DNA from: Methylobacterium sp. DB0501
GTDB lineage: Bacteria > Pseudomonadota > Alphaproteobacteria > Rhizobiales > Beijerinckiaceae
NCBI RefSeq assembly: GCF_011043735.1
Contig: NZ_JAAKGV010000021.1
Span: 1-64,000, forward strand
Length of the DNA: 64,000 nucleotides
Direction of reading: 5' to 3'
The position numbers and the translations under genes are program-made. Shown here piece after piece: positions 60,453 to 64,000 of this stretch. A model generated the notes under the pieces. That model saw only the letters and a list, made by a program, of their open reading frames with translations, did not search any database and was not told the DNA's origin. Each line of letters begins with the position of its first letter. The stretch's first letter is position 1.

Positions 60453-60841
60453 ATGACGTCCTTGCGGGACGGAGGCGCAGGCCGGCAGGTCGGGGCCGCC
60501 GGCCTGCCGCCGAGCCGGATGACGGTGGGCGGGCCGCGAAACCGCCTCGACATGGTGCGCGATCGGGCGGCGAGGGGAGGCGCCCCCCCGCCCCGAGGCG
60601 CGCCCGCGCCGCGGAGGGCGACCGGGCCTCGCTCGGCAGACCTGCGGTGGCAGGCCAACGCTTCGTCCGCCTAGACTCTTGTTTCGTCGCCGATTTTTGT
60701 CGCAACCCCGGCAACCGCCGTTGCGACATCGGCTCGGGCCTTGCCGAAGGCCTCCCGGGAGGCGATGCAGGCAACGTGCTCGCTCGACGCGCGGGAGCGG
60801 AGCGCGGGATGGCTGACGCTACGGCGCGCTGGACAGGGACG
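60453..60841. other. Intergenic region, no gene recognised
   Basis: This G/C-rich gap lies between the LysR stop and the metallo-hydrolase start. Open frames here look like shadows, with no family features. A sequence rich in CCCCCCGCCCCG near 60580 is not part of a clear hairpin. AGGGACG precedes the next gene. Confidence 0.4.
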
Positions 60842-61801
60842 ATGCCGGATACCGACTTTCACCCGACACGACGGCGGCTCCTCGGCGGCGCGGCGGCCCT
60901 GACCGCCGCCCTCTCGGTCACCGGCGCCGCCGCGCAGGCACCGGCCCCCGCCCCGCGCCGCTCGCGGCTGATCCTGCTCGGCACCGCCGGCGGCCCGACG
61001 CCGAAGCCGAACCGGGCCGCGCCCGCCCAGGCCATCGTGGTCGACGGGCACACCTATCTGGTCGATGCCGGGAACGGCACCGGCCGGCAGTTGGTGCTGG
61101 CGAAGCTGAAGCTCGGATCGCTCGACTCGGTGTTCCTCACCCACCAGCATTCGGACCACAACGCCGATTACGGCAACGTGCTCCTGCTCGCCTGGGCGAC
61201 CGACCTCGCCCACCGGGTGGACACCTACGGACCGCCGCCGCTCGCCCGCATGACGCGCCAGTTCCTCGATCTCAACGATTCCGACATCAAGACCCGCATG
61301 GCGGACGAGGGCCGGCCGCCGCTGGCCGACCTGATCGTGCCGCACGAGATCACCGGGCCCGGCCCCGTGATGCGCGACGAGCGCGTCACCGTGACCGCCG
61401 CCCTGGTGCAGCATCCGCCGGTCGAGCCGGCCTTCGCCTACCGCTTCGATTGCCCGGACCGGTCGATCGTGATCTCGGGCGACACCCGGTTCTCGCCGAA
61501 CCTGATCGCGCTCGCCAAGGGCGCCGACGTGCTCGTCCACGAGGTGATGTACCTGCCCGAACTCGAGAAGCTGATCGCCACCGAGCCCAACGCCAAGACC
61601 CTGCGCGAGCACCTGATCGCCAGCCACACGACCACCGAGGAGGTCGGGCGCGTCGCGACCGAGGCCGGCGTCAAGACGCTGGTGCTGTCGCATTTCGTGC
61701 CGGGCGGCTACCCGTTCATCAAGGACGAGGTCTGGCTCGACGCGGTGCGGCCGCACTTCAAGGGCGAGATCGTCGTCGGCCGCGACCTGATGGAGCTCTG
61801 A
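60842..61801 (+). CDS. Tat-exported metallo-beta-lactamase-fold hydrolase
   Basis: A zinc hydrolase of 319 residues. The N-terminus MPDTDFHPTRRRLLGGAAAL is a twin-arginine signal, ending near GAAAQA. The zinc motif THQHSDHNAD (His101, His103, Asp105, His106) and the later VISGDTRFSP and LSHFVPG segments fit the ribonuclease-Z/arylsulfatase AtsA-like group. Export and lack of RNA-binding parts argue for a small-molecule esterase or lactonase. ATG 60842 is chosen for the signal motif. It stands alone. Confidence 0.85.
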   Translation: MPDTDFHPTRRRLLGGAAALTAALSVTGAAAQAPAPAPRRSRLILLGTAGGPTPKPNRAAPAQAIVVDGHTYLVDAGNGTGRQLVLAKLKLGSLDSVFLTHQHSDHNADYGNVLLLAWATDLAHRVDTYGPPPLARMTRQFLDLNDSDIKTRMADEGRPPLADLIVPHEITGPGPVMRDERVTVTAALVQHPPVEPAFAYRFDCPDRSIVISGDTRFSPNLIALAKGADVLVHEVMYLPELEKLIATEPNAKTLREHLIASHTTTEEVGRVATEAGVKTLVLSHFVPGGYPFIKDEVWLDAVRPHFKGEIVVGRDLMEL

Positions 61802-61876
61802 CCGGCGCCGCCTCGTCCGTGGCCCCGCCCGGCGCGGCCCCTATGTGACCTCCCTCGAACAAGCAGGGAGGCACCG

Positions 61877-62050
61877 ATGCCCGACGAGACACCCAAGAAG
61901 ACGGACGGCGAGACGACGCGGCCCGGCGGCGACGCCCCGGAGCCGCGGACCGGAGACCGCATCATTGACGGCCGCCTCGATCCCGACGCGCAATCGCCCG
62001 CCGACGAGAGCGGCAAGCCGTTCGACCCGAACGAAAACGCGCCGGCCTGA
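61877..62050 (+). CDS. 57-residue acidic hydrophilic protein
   Basis: A short frame reads MPDETPKKTDGETTRPGGDA, then PEPRTGDRIIDGRLDPDAQS and PADESGKPFDPNENAPA. It is rich in Asp, Glu and Pro and has no hydrophobic core, so it is probably disordered. AGGGAGG lies six bases before the ATG, which supports real translation. The gene follows the metallo-hydrolase by 75 bp. No family is recognised. Confidence 0.6.
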   Translation: MPDETPKKTDGETTRPGGDAPEPRTGDRIIDGRLDPDAQSPADESGKPFDPNENAPA

Positions 62051-62667
62051 CCGGGGCGCGCCGGCATGCGCGTGCCCCGCCGGCGCGACGCAGCCGCTTG
62101 CGGGCCGGACGGCGCGCTGGCCGCCCGCTCCGCCACCAGTCGAGCGTGGGATTCTCGCTCCCGAGAAGGCCGGCGGTTTCAGGGTTCCGCAACAGTGCCG
62201 ATCCCCATCCGCGACCTCATCCTGAGGTCGCGGATGGGGAAAGCTCTACCTGAAATCTGGCCGATGCACGCCTCGCGCCCTGCCATGTGCTGCGGCGCGG
62301 CAGTCGGACGGCGCCCGAGACCGTTCGCATCGTCCGCGACGAGCCGGTACGCCTTCGTCGGACAACGCCCTGTCGGCCGCACCGCGGGGCCGAAGCGCCG
62401 CCCCGCAAACGGACAGCCATCAACGATCCATCGGACGCCGTGCTGCATCTTCCGCGGCTGGCGCGGCCGCGTTCCGCCCGCCCCATCGGTATCGTCGATC
62501 GGGGTTCGCTGCCCGGTCTCGACGGAAGGTCGCACGTCTCATTGGCATGCGACGGCATATTGATACGCGCAAAGCGGCATCGTACCGCCTATGACGGCGC
62601 TCTCGCGCGGAGGCGTGCCGACGGCCCGTCCCGGCGGGGAGAATCGCCAGGACGCAAAGGGCCGCAG
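62051..62667. other. Long intergenic region with one repeat, no gene recognised
   Basis: About 617 bases separate the small acidic protein and the next gene. Only the hairpin at 62203-62239 stands out. Several overlapping open frames exist on both strands, but none has family features or a convincing ribosome-binding site, and they look like G/C-rich chance frames. A regulatory RNA cannot be excluded. Confidence 0.4.
62203..62239. repeat. Perfect 17-bp hairpin with CATCCTGAGGT core
   Basis: CCCCATCCGCGACCTCA and its exact reverse complement are separated by only three bases (TCC), giving a tight hairpin of 37 bases. The centre spells CATCCTGAGGT, shared with the repeat at 18206-18340. There is no poly-U tract. 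It is probably a copy of a dispersed palindromic repeat. Confidence 0.75.
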
Positions 62668-63384
62668 ATGCATCCGGAGCCGTTGCACCCGAACCAAGCC
62701 CGGCCGTCCCGCCCCGCGACGGTGCCGCCCGAGGCGGCGGCGCGGGCGCCGGAGGGCCGGACGTCGCGCCTGCCGGCGGACTGGATCCATGACGGGGGCC
62801 TGCGCGCCTTCCGGGCCGATGCCGGCCATGTCGGCCGCTCGATCGCGGCGCTCAAGCTCTATCTCACCCTGGTGGTCAGCCAGGGCGCGACCTCGAATCC
62901 CGCCGAACCGGCCCCGATCGTCCTGTCCTACGAGCGGATCGCCGCCTTGTCCGGCCTGTCGGACCCGCTGATCTGCGCCGGCAAGAAGGCGCTCCTCGAC
63001 CAGGGCCTCGTCACCACGGACGGCGCGCGGCCGGGCGGGACGATCGTCTACCGGCTGACCGGCCTGTACCCGGCCGCCGCCGGCGCGCGCGTCCTGCACG
63101 CCTCCCAGGCGGGCTCCCGGATCGCGGCCCTGCACGGCCTGACCTGCCGCAAGGCGCCGAACCTGGCGGCGCTGAAGACCTACCTGCTGCTGAGCGCACA
63201 GGGCAGCGATCCCGACGGCGTCGCGTCCCTCGACGTCGATGCCGCGTCGGACCTCACCACGCTCAGCCATGTCAAGATCGTGGCCGCGCTCGCCGCCTTG
63301 CAGGATCTCGGTCTCGCCGAGGCGGTGCCGAGCCCGGCGCGGGGGCCGGACCAGCGCCGGGTGCGACTGCTGCCGCTGCGGTGA
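62668..63384 (+). CDS. Hypothetical protein with two winged-helix-like modules
   Basis: A protein of about 238 residues without a clear family. After a Pro/Ala-rich leader (1-35), two halves look alike: SIAALKLYLTLVVSQ...VLSYERIAALSGLS with CAGKKALLDQGLV, then NLAALKTYLLLSAQGS...LTTLSHVKIVAALAALQDLGL. Each reads like a helix-turn-helix with a wing, as in replication-initiation or MarR-like domains. ATG 62668 with AAAGGG upstream is used; the longer frame from 62287 lacks support. It is probably a DNA-binding protein. Confidence 0.65.
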   Translation: MHPEPLHPNQARPSRPATVPPEAAARAPEGRTSRLPADWIHDGGLRAFRADAGHVGRSIAALKLYLTLVVSQGATSNPAEPAPIVLSYERIAALSGLSDPLICAGKKALLDQGLVTTDGARPGGTIVYRLTGLYPAAAGARVLHASQAGSRIAALHGLTCRKAPNLAALKTYLLLSAQGSDPDGVASLDVDAASDLTTLSHVKIVAALAALQDLGLAEAVPSPARGPDQRRVRLLPLR

Positions 63385-63414
63385 TCCCGGCGCTCCCGCG
63401 AAGGGGACCCGCCG

Positions 63415-64000
63415 TCAGCGGTCGATCCGGTGCGCCAGCACGCCGACGACGGCCACGGCCAGCGCCGGCCCGGCGCCGATCAGCGGCAGGTGGCCGTAGC
63501 TCACGCCCGCCGTGATGGCGACGCCACCGAGCCAGGCGCCGAGCGCGTTGCCGAGGTTGAAGGCACCCTGGTTCACCGTCGAGGCGAGGTTGCGGGCGCC
63601 GTCGGCCGCGGTGAGCACCCGCATCTGCAACGGGGCCACCAGGGCGAAGGCGAGGATGCCCCACAGGCCGATCAGCGCGGTGGCGGGCATCAGGGCGGCG
63701 CTCGCCGGCACAAGGGCCAGCAGCACCGCCGCGAGGGCGAGGCCGAGCCCGATCACCGAGGGCATCAGCCGCCAGTCGCCGAGGCGGCCGCCGAGCACGT
63801 TGCCCACGGTCAGCCCGACGCCGAACAGCAGCAGCACGCCGGTGATCGCCGACGGCGTCGCACCGGCGGTCGCCGCGAGCAGCGGCGCCACGTAGGTGAA
63901 GACGCTGAACAGGCTGGCGGAGGCCAGCACGCTGAGCAGCATGGCGAGCACCACCTGCGGCCGGCGCAGCACCCGCATCTCCGACAGAAGGCTACCGGAC
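63415..64000 (-). CDS. MFS transporter, C-terminal half (cut by window edge)
   Basis: The frame is open to the window end, so the gene starts outside. The visible about 195 residues have six helices and the pattern of DHA1-type exporters of the AraJ/Bcr group: LLFGVGLTVGNVLGGRLGD, LAFALVAPLQMRVLTAA and NLASTVNQGAFNLGNALGAW. It would export drugs, sugars or other small molecules. The motif-A half cannot be checked. Confidence 0.85.
   Translation of the reverse strand, partial: SGSLLSEMRVLRRPQVVLAMLLSVLASASLFSVFTYVAPLLAATAGATPSAITGVLLLFGVGLTVGNVLGGRLGDWRLMPSVIGLGLALAAVLLALVPASAALMPATALIGLWGILAFALVAPLQMRVLTAADGARNLASTVNQGAFNLGNALGAWLGGVAITAGVSYGHLPLIGAGPALAVAVVGVLAHRIDR

Noticed and set aside
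60842..61801. Ribonuclease Z
   Set aside because: The zinc motif is similar, but a twin-arginine signal and the lack of the RNA-binding exosite indicate an exported small-molecule hydrolase.
62203..62239. Rho-independent terminator
   Set aside because: The stem is strong but no U-run follows on either strand, and it shares a core with the repeat at 18206. A dispersed repeat explains it better.
1..64000. CRISPR arrays, tRNA or rRNA genes, phage genes
   Set aside because: Looked for regular spaced repeats, tRNA-like cloverleaf sequences and structural phage proteins. None was found by eye.

Overview
The window is high-GC DNA from an alphaproteobacterium, most likely a Hyphomicrobiales member of the Methylobacterium type. 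That placement is an inference. It rests on the codon bias, the abundance of LIV-type and polyamine-type ABC operons, Tat-exported hydrolases, IS3/IS256 relics, and intergenic palindromes carrying a CATCCTGAGGT core. No rRNA, tRNA, CRISPR array, replication origin or phage gene was seen. The content is accessory: catabolic and transport modules separated by decayed insertion sequences and pseudogenes, as on a megaplasmid or a genomic island.

Layout, 0-20 kb: an IS3 transposase (19-879); a membrane diguanylate cyclase and a solute-binding protein in one operon (997-3435); an IS256 relic without its catalytic core (3651-4695); a broken Tat-exported HAD phosphatase (5030-6326); an ethanolamine permease beside an eutC stump and an AraC regulator (6425-9394); a lone amidase (9595-10998); and an eight-gene minus-strand operon (11222-19600). 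That operon has a binding protein, two permeases, two ATPases, an amidase, an ABM-domain protein and a GMC oxidoreductase. It looks like uptake and hydrolysis of an amide followed by alcohol oxidation.

20-31 kb: a block bounded by two IS3 relics (19733-20709 and 31150-31320), partly more AT-rich than its surroundings. It carries two related Tat amidohydrolases that both start with MC-x2-C, a DUF1254 protein, a lipase-like hydrolase whose nucleophile position is Thr, an arylsulfatase, and the formylglycine-generating enzyme needed to activate it. A perfect FNR/FixK-type box (TTGAT-N4-ATCAA) lies upstream. 31-45 kb: a polyamine-type ABC operon (31704-36052), an argE relic, a flavin monooxygenase with RidA and DUF1028 proteins, two LysR regulators, and a complete three-component Rieske oxygenase (oxygenase, ferredoxin, reductase; 41406-44214). 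A second, decayed copy of the first IS3 element closes this section.

45-64 kb: a minus-strand operon pairs a LIV-type importer and a cupin with a two-component flavin hydroxylase of the HpaB/HpaC type, under a MarR regulator with a perfect 21-bp palindrome in front of the reductase gene. Next to it is a C5/C4-dicarboxylate module: a CitE-type lyase, a fumarase-superfamily lyase with an unexpected Tat signal, a HTD2/MaoC-type hydratase, a class III CoA-transferase, a dicarboxylate-type MFS carrier and a divergent LysR. The transferase, hydratase and lyase set resembles itaconate or mesaconate degradation. The right end holds a Tat-exported metallo-beta-lactamase-fold hydrolase, a 57-residue acidic protein, an unknown winged-helix-like protein and the C-terminal half of an MFS exporter cut by the window edge.
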